64,000 nt of DNA from Halopolyspora algeriensis (lineage in GTDB: Bacteria; Actinomycetota; Actinomycetes; Mycobacteriales; Pseudonocardiaceae). Location of the stretch: the NCBI RefSeq assembly GCF_003337235.1, contig NZ_QPJC01000001.1, positions 462,353 to 526,352 on the forward strand, written 5' to 3'. Both the position numbers and the translations under genes were made by a program. Under the pieces are notes generated by a model. That model saw only the letters and a list, made by a program, of their open reading frames with translations, was not told where the DNA came from and searched no databases. Shown one piece after another: positions 56,828-64,000 of the stretch. How positions within the stretch are numbered: position 1 is the stretch's first letter; each line of letters opens with the position of its first letter.

Positions 56828-56875
56828 TTGGCAGAAGTTACCGCTAGGTAATACCCTCTTGTTACCGACGAGTAA
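56828..56875 (+). promoter_or_regulatory. fadE5 promoter with two TTACC-type operators
   Basis: TTACCGCTAGGTAA (56838-56851) and TTACCGACGAGTAA (56862-56875), centres 24 bp apart. TTGGCA (56828) and TAATAC (56849-56854) make a possible promoter with a short 15-bp spacer, overlapped by the first site. The second site matches the one before etfD. Confidence 0.75.
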
Positions 56876-56931
56876 GGGCGTGGTGTCCGATGAGCTGGGC
56901 CCGCCCGGAACATCAGCAGAGAGAACCCGCC

Positions 56932-58791
56932 ATGAGCCATTACAAGAGCAATGTCCGCGACCTCGAGTTCAACCTCTTCGAGGTCTTCCAGGTACAGAAG
57001 CAGCTGGGCACCGGCGTTTTCGAGCAGTCCGATGAGGACACCGCCCGGGGCGTGCTCACCGAGCTCAACACGCTGGCCACCGGCCCCCTGGCCGAGTCGT
57101 TCGAGGAGGGCGACCGCGTTCCGGCCGCGTTCGACCCCCAGACGCACTCGGTGACGCTGCCCGAGTCGTTCAAGAAGTCCTACCAGGCGGTGTGGGACGG
57201 CGAGTGGTGGCGGCTCGGGCTGCCCGACGAGCTCGGCGGCTACGGCATCCCGCCGTCGGTGCAGTGGTCCGCAGCCGAGTTGATGCTCGGCGCCAACCCG
57301 GCCGTCTTCATGTACATGGCGGGCCCCAACTTCGCCACCATCCTGTGGAACAACGGCACCGAGCAGCAGCGCCGCTGGGCCGAGCTGATGATCGAGCGCG
57401 GCTGGGGCGCCACGATGGTGCTCACCGAACCCGACGCCGGTTCCGACGTCGGCGCCGGACGCACCAAGGCGTTCCAACAGGAAGACGGCACCTGGCACCT
57501 GGACGGCGTGAAGCGGTTCATCACCTCCGCCGACCAGGACATGACCGAGAACATCATGCACCTGGTGCTGGCCCGCCCCGAGGGACCGGGCATCGAGGAC
57601 AAGCCCGGCACCAAGGGTCTGAGCCTGTTCCTGGTTCCGAAGTTCCACTTCGACGACTCCACCGGCGAGCCCGGTGAGCGCAACGGTGCCTTCGTCACCA
57701 ACGTCGAGCACAAGATGGGCCTGAACGCCTCGGCGACCTGCGAGCTGACCTTCGGCCAGCACGGCACTCCCGCCAAGGGCTGGCTGCTCGGCGAGGTGCA
57801 CGACGGCATCGCCCAGATGTTCCAGGTCATCGAGTACGCGCGGATGATGGTCGGTACCAAGGCCATCGGCACCCTGTCCACCGGCTACCTCAACGCCCTG
57901 GACTACGCCAAGGAGCGGGTGCAAAGCGCCGACCTGACACGGGCGGCCGACAAGACCGCGCCGCGGGTGACGATCACCAACCACCCCGACGTGCGACGCA
58001 TCCTGATGCTGCAGAAGGCCTACTCCGAGGGGCTGCGCGCGGTCTACACCTACACCGCGACGTTCCAGGACGAAATCGCCCAGGGCAAGGCCGACGGCAG
58101 CGACGTGTCACTGTCCGAGAAGGTCAACGACCTGCTGCTGCCGATCGTCAAGGGCGTGGGCTCGGAACGCGCCTCCGAGATGCTGACCCTGTCGCTGCAG
58201 ACCCTCGGCGGCTCCGGTTACCTGCAGGACTACCCGATCGAGCAGTACATCCGGGACGCCAAGATCGACAGCCTGTACGAGGGCACCACGGCGATCCAGG
58301 CACAGGACTTCTTCTTCCGCAAGATCGTCAAGGACAACGGTCAGGCACTCGGCCACATCGCCGAGCAGGTGCAGAACTCGCTGTCGGTCGACAGCGCCGA
58401 CGACCGGTTCAAGGAGACGCGCCGGCTGCTCGGACAGGCACTGGACGACGCCCAGGGCATGCTCGGCTCCATGATCGGCTACGTGACCTCGGCCCAGGAG
58501 GAGCTCGACAACGTCTACAAGGTCGGTCAGCACGCCGTCACGCTGCTGATGAGCATGGGTGACCTGCTGATCGGCTGGTTGCTGCTGCGCCAGGCCGAGG
58601 TCGCGCTGCAGGCGCTGGACGCGGGAGCCTCAGAGGGCCATGGGATGGCTAAGGACGAGCCCTTCTACCGGGGCAAGGTCGCCGTGGCACAGTTCTTCGC
58701 CAAGAACGTGCTGCCCGAGCTGAGCTCGCGCCGCACGATCGTCGAGGCGGCCGACAACAGCCTGATGGAGGTCGACGAGGCCGCGTTCTGA
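56932..58791 (+). CDS. fadE5: Acyl-CoA dehydrogenase, FadE5 type
   Basis: 619 residues, the long (FadE5/ACAD with extra N- and C-terminal domains) class. It begins with [17 protein letters not shown] and ends with [11 protein letters not shown], both nearly as in mycobacterial FadE5. Core marks: [17 protein letters not shown] (FAD/acyl site), [10 protein letters not shown], catalytic-base region [16 protein letters not shown] and [20 protein letters not shown]. Oxidises acyl-CoAs, passing electrons to ETF and then EtfD (encoded at 39834). Start ATG has a weak GAGAGAA site. Confidence 0.95.
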   Translation: MSHYKSNVRDLEFNLFEVFQVQKQLGTGVFEQSDEDTARGVLTELNTLATGPLAESFEEGDRVPAAFDPQTHSVTLPESFKKSYQAVWDGEWWRLGLPDELGGYGIPPSVQWSAAELMLGANPAVFMYMAGPNFATILWNNGTEQQRRWAELMIERGWGATMVLTEPDAGSDVGAGRTKAFQQEDGTWHLDGVKRFITSADQDMTENIMHLVLARPEGPGIEDKPGTKGLSLFLVPKFHFDDSTGEPGERNGAFVTNVEHKMGLNASATCELTFGQHGTPAKGWLLGEVHDGIAQMFQVIEYARMMVGTKAIGTLSTGYLNALDYAKERVQSADLTRAADKTAPRVTITNHPDVRRILMLQKAYSEGLRAVYTYTATFQDEIAQGKADGSDVSLSEKVNDLLLPIVKGVGSERASEMLTLSLQTLGGSGYLQDYPIEQYIRDAKIDSLYEGTTAIQAQDFFFRKIVKDNGQALGHIAEQVQNSLSVDSADDRFKETRRLLGQALDDAQGMLGSMIGYVTSAQEELDNVYKVGQHAVTLLMSMGDLLIGWLLLRQAEVALQALDAGASEGHGMAKDEPFYRGKVAVAQFFAKNVLPELSSRRTIVEAADNSLMEVDEAAF

Positions 58792-58819
58792 TCAGCCGCC
58801 ACCGGCGGTCCGGACACGA

Positions 58820-58858
58820 AGGGCGCCCCTTACCGACGGGTTCGGTAAGGGGCGCCCT
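58820..58858 (+). terminator. Intrinsic terminator after fadE5
   Basis: A perfect 17-bp stem (58820-58836 with 58842-58858) and loop CGGGT, 29 bp after the stop, followed by CTCTTGT. Confidence 0.9.
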
Positions 58859-58925
58859 CTTGTCGTTGGCCGGTCCCACCCCGGATGTCGGGCGAGCGGC
58901 GTAGAGCTGCTTTCAGCCACGCAAG

Positions 58926-58953
58926 CAACCGGCACCGCCGCGGGGTTCTGCCA
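58926..58953. repeat. Short repeat shared with 29572-29601
   Basis: AACCGGCACCGCCGCGGGGT and the following TCTGCCACAG nearly repeat the sequence at 29572, with one extra G. It lies between fadE5 and the convergent dehydrogenase stop. Meaning unknown. Confidence 0.4.
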
Positions 58954-58990
58954 CAGGCACCGCTGCTCGAGCCAACCGGACGAACTGCAA

Positions 58991-60025
58991 TCAGGGCCGG
59001 ACGAGGACCTTCAGGGACTTCCGATCGGCCATGGCGCGATACCCGTCGGGCACCCCGCTCAGACCGGTCGTGTGGTCGAACACCCGAGACGGGTCGAACC
59101 GCCCGGACAGGACATCGGGCATCAGCTCGTCGATGTAGGCCCGCGCCGGGCACACCCCGCCCCGCAGCCCCACATTGCGCATGAACATCGTGCGCACGTC
59201 CACACCCTCGCCGTCCTGCGGGACACCGACATAGCCGACGTTGCCGCCACCGCGGGCCAGCCGCAGTGCGGTACTCAACGACTCACCCGTGCCGACGCAC
59301 TCCAGCACCGAATGAGCACCCTGTCCCTTCGTCAGCTCACGCACCCGCTCGACGGCCTCGTCACCACGTTCGGGCACCACATCGGTCGCACCGTACTCGC
59401 GAGCCAGATCGGTGCGTTCGGTGTGCCGACCCATGACGATGATGCGCTCCGCACCGAGCCGGGAGGCGGCGAGGACACCGCTCAACCCCACGGCACCGTC
59501 TCCCACGACCGCCACCGTGTGTCCGGGCCGCACCCCGGCCGAGACGGCGGCGTGGTGACCGGTGGGGAAGACATCGGCCAGGGTCAGCAACGCGGGTAGC
59601 AGCTTGTCGTCCGGTTCGACCGGGAGTTTGACCAGGGTCCCGTCGGCGAACGGGACACGGACCGCCTCACCCTGGGCCCCGTCCGAACCGGGCTGGCCCC
59701 ACAGGCCGCCGTGCACGCACGAGGTGTGCAAGGATTCCCGGCAGAATTCGCATTCGCCGTCGGACCAGGTGAACGGGGACACCACGAGATCGCCCGGCTG
59801 CACCCCGGTGACCTCGGAACCGGTCTCCTCGACGATGCCGACGAACTCGTGGCCGATGCGCCTGCCTGCCGCATCGTGGTCCATGCTCTTGTACGGCCAG
59901 AGATCACTGCCGCAGATACACGTCAGGCTCACCCGCACGAGCGCGTCGGTCGGCTCGCGCAGGACCGGGTCGGGCACCTGCTCCACCCGGACGTCGCCGG
60001 CACCGTGGATCACGGTGGCACGCAT
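58991..60025 (-). CDS. Zinc-dependent alcohol dehydrogenase (MDR family)
   Basis: 344 residues. Catalytic zinc ligands in CICGSDLW and GHEFVG; structural-site Cys in CEFCRESLHTSC, a reduced version with three Cys; Rossmann motif VVGDGAVGLSGVLAASRLGA. Acts on a small alcohol or aldehyde with NAD(P). ATG follows GAGGAG with a 12-base gap. Stands alone, convergent with fadE5. Substrate unknown. Confidence 0.88.
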   Translation of the reverse strand: MRATVIHGAGDVRVEQVPDPVLREPTDALVRVSLTCICGSDLWPYKSMDHDAAGRRIGHEFVGIVEETGSEVTGVQPGDLVVSPFTWSDGECEFCRESLHTSCVHGGLWGQPGSDGAQGEAVRVPFADGTLVKLPVEPDDKLLPALLTLADVFPTGHHAAVSAGVRPGHTVAVVGDGAVGLSGVLAASRLGAERIIVMGRHTERTDLAREYGATDVVPERGDEAVERVRELTKGQGAHSVLECVGTGESLSTALRLARGGGNVGYVGVPQDGEGVDVRTMFMRNVGLRGGVCPARAYIDELMPDVLSGRFDPSRVFDHTTGLSGVPDGYRAMADRKSLKVLVRP

Positions 60026-60164
60026 TGAAGACCACTCCTCTTGCAGTTGACGTTTCCACCCACGCAGGACGCCACGAACGGCGGCGGCATTTCCCGCGAC
60101 GCGTATGGGAAAGAACACGAGGTCCCGGACGCTCGCCGTGCGCACTCCGGCCCTCGTGAAAGCG

Positions 60165-60215
60165 GGTGCGAGCCGAACACCCGACGGTGCTCGGCTCGCA
60201 CCGGCAAAACGGTGC
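60165..60215 (-). terminator. Terminator of the VanW-type gene
   Basis: A perfect 12-bp stem GGTGCGAGCCGA/TCGGCTCGCACC (60165-60176, 60191-60202) with a 14-nt loop, and an alternative GCACCG-GCAAAA-CGGTGC stem (about 60198-60215) that cannot form at the same time. Confidence 0.75.
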
Positions 60216-60226
60216 GGGCCGAACCG

Positions 60227-62458
60227 TTATGGAGTCGGTGGCTGTCCGCACTTCACGATCGGCTGCGGTTCGTAATCGGTCCGCTCGCGCTGCTTGGTCA
60301 CCTCACCGGTCTTGAGGTTTTTGACCGTCCGGGTGTTGTAGACCGTGAAGCCCTTCTGGCCGCCGGCGGGACTGCACGGCTCTCCCGGCGGAATCGGGAC
60401 CACCTCCGGAGGCTTGAAATTGCTCTTCGGGCTCGTGTGCGAAGTCACCTCGAACTGCTTGGTACCCCAGAACGTGACGGTGACCGACTGCGGAGTCCAC
60501 GCGGTCTCGATCAGGATGCCGCTGTCCGAGACGTTCTTGAACTTGACGTCGATGAGGCTGGTGCCGTCCGGCTGCTGGAACACCGTCGCCTCCCGACCCA
60601 TCGGGTAGCGGCTGATGTAGTAGCTGTGCTCGCGGTGCTCGATGTCCTTCATGCCCGCGAAGTAGGAGGCGTTGAACAGTGTCGTGGCGAACTGGGAGAT
60701 CCCGCCGCCCACGGCCTTGGCCGGGCGACCGTCTTTGATGATGCCCGAGGCGATGTAGCCCTGCGGCTTCTGCCTGACGCCGGTGTAGCCGTTCAGGCTG
60801 AACGTCTCGCCCGGTTTCACGATGGCCCCGTCGACCTCCTCGGCGACCCGCTTGATGTTCACCCCGGAGTCCGGGCTGAAACCTCCGGTGGTGAAGGTGC
60901 TGACCTGCTCCTTGATGCCGAGTTGCTTGGCCTCCTCGGTGGTGAGCTTCGCGGGCTGGTCCTCGTAGACCGCCCGCACCTGGCGCCCGTCCTGCTGTCG
61001 CAGCACCTTGATCAATGGGGCGAAGCTCTTCTCCCAGTTGACGGTGCGGCCGTGCACCGACGGCTGCACGACCGGCTTGCCGCCTTCGATGACGAAGCTC
61101 GCGTCCTTGCCCTGCTTGATGGTCTCCGCCAGCTGCGGCTTCACGGCCTCGACCGCGGTCGGGACGTCGATGTGCGCCTTCAGCCCGCCCTTGCCATCGG
61201 GCTCGAAGCGCAGCGAGTCCGCGATCGCCTCGGGGTCGAGCGTGGCCTTCGCGCCGTCTCCGAGCACCGTCACCGGCGCCGACACCGCGGGTACGGCGAT
61301 TTCGTTCAATGCCCGGTGCACGCCCTCGCTGGTCGTGCTCACCGGCTGACTGGTGGACGGCAACCGCACCGCGCCGGACCCGGTCCACTCGGCCACGATC
61401 ACATCGAGGGCTCGCTGCATGTCGATCTTCCGCCCGGGTGTCGGCTCCACCGCGACCGGTTCGGTGCCCTCGAACTTGATCGTGCCTTCCTTCGGCTTCC
61501 GCTGCAGCTCCGGCTTGACCTCCTGCAACGCCGCCGTGAGCTTGTCCCGGTCGACATTGCTGACCGGGCCGATCTCTCGGGTGGTGAAGAACGAGGTCAC
61601 CCGGGTGATCGGATTCAGCGGTTGGGAACCGGCCCTGTCCAGGGTCGCTCGCCAGTCCAGCGACAGGCCCACAGCGGCCGGGTCGATCGAGGCTTCGGCG
61701 TCACCGGACCGGAGCCGGATCGGCTCGTCGAGGCTCGGACCGAGCTCCGCCCGCAGTCTGCGCTCGGCCGCTGCCTTGTTCAGGCCGCCGATATCGACGC
61801 CGGCCACGGTGGTACCGCGCGGCACCAGGCCACTGCTGAATGCCAGATCCCCCAGGTACAGCAGGGCGAGCAGGACCACGGCAATTCCCGCGGCCACACC
61901 CGCGCGAAGGAGCCTCGCACGGTTCCGGCCACCTTCGCCGGCGGCACCCTGCTGCCCGTCGGCCGGGCCGGGCGGCGGGACCGCGCCACCTGCCTGCGAC
62001 ATCGACATCGTCCGGCCATCGGCGGTGAAGACCGTGGGACTCTCCGCGGCCGGGTTCCGATACAGCCCCTCGTCCGCGGGGACCGCATGGATGCGTTCGG
62101 TGTCGGATTCGGAGAATGCGTCGGTCGGCTCGGCGGGAACCGCCGGAATCCGCTGCGTACGTTCGGAATCCGATTCGGACGGACCCGGCCGGGACGGATC
62201 CCGATGCGAGTGAGTCGGCTCCTCGGGACCGGCGAGGCCACCCGAGATGCGAACGGTTCGCTCACCACCGGCCGAGCCACCGCCGGATTCCCGCTTGGAC
62301 TCCGACGGGCTCGCGGATTCCTGCCCGGGCTCCTCCCCGGAGGACTCGCCATTGCCGTCGCCGGAACCCGCTTGCCGGTCCATCCGTTCGGTGGGTGACC
62401 GCACGTGGTCGTCCGATCCCGCACCCACGTGGTCGGGGTATTCGTCGTCTTCCGGCAC
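60227..62458 (-). CDS. VanW/peptidoglycan-binding cell-wall protein
   Basis: 743 residues. A long acidic, disordered cytoplasmic region (1-180) precedes one membrane helix (about 183-206). Outside come two peptidoglycan-binding-4 (YkuD-associated) repeats (about 215-500) and the VanW domain with STGFSPDSGVNIKRVAEEVDG, FSLNGYTG and GGGISQFATTLFNASYFAG, then a Pro-rich G5-like tail. The cytoplasmic part has repeated S/T-E-S-D-S/T-E-R-x-x-x-x-P motifs that could be kinase targets. GTG start after AAGGGA. Likely involved in wall assembly or glycopeptide tolerance. Confidence 0.88.
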   Translation of the reverse strand: MPEDDEYPDHVGAGSDDHVRSPTERMDRQAGSGDGNGESSGEEPGQESASPSESKRESGGGSAGGERTVRISGGLAGPEEPTHSHRDPSRPGPSESDSERTQRIPAVPAEPTDAFSESDTERIHAVPADEGLYRNPAAESPTVFTADGRTMSMSQAGGAVPPPGPADGQQGAAGEGGRNRARLLRAGVAAGIAVVLLALLYLGDLAFSSGLVPRGTTVAGVDIGGLNKAAAERRLRAELGPSLDEPIRLRSGDAEASIDPAAVGLSLDWRATLDRAGSQPLNPITRVTSFFTTREIGPVSNVDRDKLTAALQEVKPELQRKPKEGTIKFEGTEPVAVEPTPGRKIDMQRALDVIVAEWTGSGAVRLPSTSQPVSTTSEGVHRALNEIAVPAVSAPVTVLGDGAKATLDPEAIADSLRFEPDGKGGLKAHIDVPTAVEAVKPQLAETIKQGKDASFVIEGGKPVVQPSVHGRTVNWEKSFAPLIKVLRQQDGRQVRAVYEDQPAKLTTEEAKQLGIKEQVSTFTTGGFSPDSGVNIKRVAEEVDGAIVKPGETFSLNGYTGVRQKPQGYIASGIIKDGRPAKAVGGGISQFATTLFNASYFAGMKDIEHREHSYYISRYPMGREATVFQQPDGTSLIDVKFKNVSDSGILIETAWTPQSVTVTFWGTKQFEVTSHTSPKSNFKPPEVVPIPPGEPCSPAGGQKGFTVYNTRTVKNLKTGEVTKQRERTDYEPQPIVKCGQPPTP

Positions 62459-62613
62459 CGCGTTCCCTTCTCGTCGGTCGTGCGGTGGTGCCGACGGCGA
62501 ACGGCAGCAGACCGAAGCTCCGGTCGGGAAAGCGTTCGCTGCGCCGGCGTACTCGGCGCACGGCCGGTTTCCGCCGTACGCTGCTGTGGATATCGATTCG
62601 GCGGTCCTGCCTA

Positions 62614-62934
62614 TTACAAGTACAGACCCGTTCCTTGCTCGGGGCGCTCCGAGGCCACCGCGTGCAGGTCGCGCTCTCGCAGCACCAAGTACAACTGCCC
62701 CTGTACCTCGACCTCGAACTGCTCCTCGGGGTTGAACAGCACCCGATCCCCGACCTGAACGGAGCGGGCATGGTTACCGACCCCGAAGACTTCCCCCCAG
62801 ACCAGCCGTTTGGCCACCTGGGCGGTCGCGGGGATCACAATACCGCCGCTACTGCGGCGCTCTCCGGAGTCTTCGGAGACCCGCACCATGACCCGGTCAT
62901 GCAGCATCTGGATCTCAAGCTTGGCATCGGTCAC
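62614..62934 (-). CDS. GroES-like co-chaperonin
   Basis: 106 residues. GroES fold marks: MLHDRVMVRVSEDSGERRSSGGIVIPATAQVAKRLVWGEVFGVG and VGDRVLFNPEEQFEVEVQGQLYLVLRERDLHAV. The mobile-loop GGIVIP is kept. No groEL gene or CIRCE box adjoins, so it is a solitary paralogue, as in other actinomycetes. Followed by the VanW gene on the same strand, 155 bp away. Confidence 0.85.
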   Translation of the reverse strand: MTDAKLEIQMLHDRVMVRVSEDSGERRSSGGIVIPATAQVAKRLVWGEVFGVGNHARSVQVGDRVLFNPEEQFEVEVQGQLYLVLRERDLHAVASERPEQGTGLYL

Positions 62935-63018
62935 CCGAAAAGTTTACGTGCTGTCGCCGACGGCACCGCCGCACAGGGTCGTCACCTCGGGAACGGCGGT
63001 TTGCCTCTCGCTCGACCT

Positions 63019-64000
63019 CTACGACTCCGGGTGATCCATCCCACCCATCACCAGCGGCAGACGGTCCGCTCCCGCGGCGGTGGCCCGGATCGGCACACCC
63101 CAGTCCTGGCGGGTCAGGCGGCAGGCAGGATGTTCGACCTCCGCATCATCGTCGCAGCTGGCAGCCTGCGCGACGACATGCAGAACACCGTCCGCCGCCG
63201 CTCCGGACTCTCGTCCCTCGGCCACCACCAGGCGGCGAGTCAGCTCGGTACCCGTACCCGCACCCTCCAGCAACATCCCTTCCGGTGAAGCGCTGACTTC
63301 CAGACGGGTGGAAGGACCGTAACGCTCGTCGAGTTTCTGCCCCGGTGGCGGCGTGAACACCACCGCCAGCTCCACTTCGCCCGGTGCTATCTCGGTCGCC
63401 GGGCGCGTGACCTGCTGTGCCGCCCCCCGGATGAGCTGCGCGGTCACCCCGGGCGGCACGGGACGTTCCAAGCGGTGTGCCGTCGAGGCGACCACCACCA
63501 ACTCGCCGTCGAGCACGGTCGCCCCGGACGGTTCGGCGACATCGGTGGCCAGGGTGGAGACCTCACCCGTTCCGGGGTCGTAGCGACGGATCGCGCCGTT
63601 GTACGTGTCGCAGACCGCGACCGTGCCGTCCGGGAGCACCTCGACACCGAGCGGGTGCTGCAGCAGCGCCTGATCGGCGGGCCCGTCGGCGTGCCCGAAG
63701 TCGAACAGTCCCGTTCCGACGGCGGTGTGCACCTCGAATCCGTGTTCGGCTCCGTGCGGGCAGGCCTCGATCCAGCGCAGCGCCGAGGTCTCCGAGTCCA
63801 CCAGCCACAACCGCCGCCCACCGTCGGCCAGCCCCGAGGGCTGGGCGAAGAAGGCCTCGGTGGTCTCGCCGTCGCGCAAGCCCTCCACAGTGGTACCCGC
63901 GAACCGGCGCACCTCGCCCGCGACCGGATCGAACAGGCCGAGCGTGTGGTTGCCCGCCATGGCGACCACGAGCCCACCCGCGGGCTCCCACCAGCACACG
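63019..64000 (-). CDS. NHL-repeat protein, partial (NHLRC2-like)
   Basis: The C-terminal part of a larger protein; its start lies beyond the right edge. At least three NHL/YVTN-type beta-propeller repeats are visible (FFAQPSGLADGGRRLWLVDSETSALRWI; LLQHPLGVEVLPDGTVAVCDTYNGAIRRYD; TLATDVAEPSGATVLDGELVVV), followed by a C-terminal beta-domain. This matches proteins with an N-terminal thioredoxin-like domain and NHL propeller (NHLRC2 family). Confidence 0.82.
   Translation of the reverse strand, partial: VCWWEPAGGLVVAMAGNHTLGLFDPVAGEVRRFAGTTVEGLRDGETTEAFFAQPSGLADGGRRLWLVDSETSALRWIEACPHGAEHGFEVHTAVGTGLFDFGHADGPADQALLQHPLGVEVLPDGTVAVCDTYNGAIRRYDPGTGEVSTLATDVAEPSGATVLDGELVVVASTAHRLERPVPPGVTAQLIRGAAQQVTRPATEIAPGEVELAVVFTPPPGQKLDERYGPSTRLEVSASPEGMLLEGAGTGTELTRRLVVAEGRESGAAADGVLHVVAQAASCDDDAEVEHPACRLTRQDWGVPIRATAAGADRLPLVMGGMDHPES

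Noticed and set aside
62614-62934. groESL operon with CIRCE control
   Set aside because: No groEL gene adjoins and no TTAGCACTC-N9-GAGTGCTAA element is present.

Overview
The window comes from a high-GC actinomycete chromosome, most likely family Pseudonocardiaceae or a close relative. Support: very high third-position GC with frequent GTG/TTG starts; the actinobacterial dnaK-grpE-dnaJ-hspR operon and clpB under HspR-type (HAIR) operators; close homologues of mycobacterial EtfD, FadE5, CmtR and the IniA/IniC dynamin-like pair; a Tat-exported PhoX; and two-component and ABC drug-export pairs typical of the group. It is mostly ordinary chromosomal backbone with small accessory patches. No prophage, complete insertion sequence, CRISPR array or secondary-metabolite cluster is visible.

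Layout. 0-5 kb: two dynamin-like GTPase genes and a secreted-looking acidic DUF6802-type protein, all on minus. 5-11 kb: a small membrane protein, a structured dispersed repeat, a sensor kinase/LuxR regulator pair, a HAD phosphatase, an ABC exporter pair and a universal stress protein. 11-20 kb: a hypothetical gene, trmB, a 46-aa small membrane protein, an amidohydrolase, two SDRs, PhoX, a membrane-anchored acidic protein. 19.5-24 kb: an MFS exporter, a start-less zinc-ribbon frame and clpB with its HAIR box. 24-30 kb (accessory): a vapBC-type toxin-antitoxin pair with a clear operator, a decayed methionine aminopeptidase fragment, and a MarR-controlled operon whose MFS transporter carries three carboxypeptidase-regulatory-like repeats, followed by a (frameshifted) regulatory-domain/YceI fusion; then a second MarR gene and the second copy of the dispersed repeat. 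30-37 kb: a PNPOx-type protein divergent from a flavohaemoprotein, then hspR, dnaJ, grpE, dnaK. 37-42 kb: a DUF4097-like adhesin, a PIN-domain relic, an SMR/TetR pair, a DUF1707 protein and etfD. 42-51 kb: Uma2 nuclease-like protein, sugar porter, dcd, tRNA-Gly(CCC), a methyltransferase, DUF1697, a PAS-GGDEF-EAL protein, GNAT, LapA-like. 51-54.6 kb: MscS channel, cmtR with a CDF-type metal transporter, two fluC/crcB fluoride channels behind a probable fluoride riboswitch, and YnfA. 54.7-64 kb: a DrrAB-like ABC exporter, fadE5, a zinc alcohol dehydrogenase, a VanW-type cell-wall protein, a solitary GroES-like protein and a partial NHL-repeat protein running off the right edge.

How parts fit together. 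The heat-shock genes (dnaK operon and clpB, 13 kb apart) share HAIR operators and encode their own repressor HspR. The beta-oxidation genes fadE5 and etfD, 17 kb apart, share a 14-bp operator, TTACCG-N4-GTAA in form, overlapping promoter-like sequence; EtfD is the membrane acceptor of electrons that FadE-type dehydrogenases pass to ETF, so one fatty-acid-sensing regulator probably controls both. Several small units carry their own visible switch: MarR operators (28.9 kb), the vapBC palindrome (24.6 kb), an SMR/TetR inverted repeat (38.9 kb), a CmtR-type site (53.05 kb) and the riboswitch (54.0 kb).

All calls come from reading the sequence; no database search was run. Starts were chosen from ribosome-binding sites and overlaps, and several remain ambiguous as stated.
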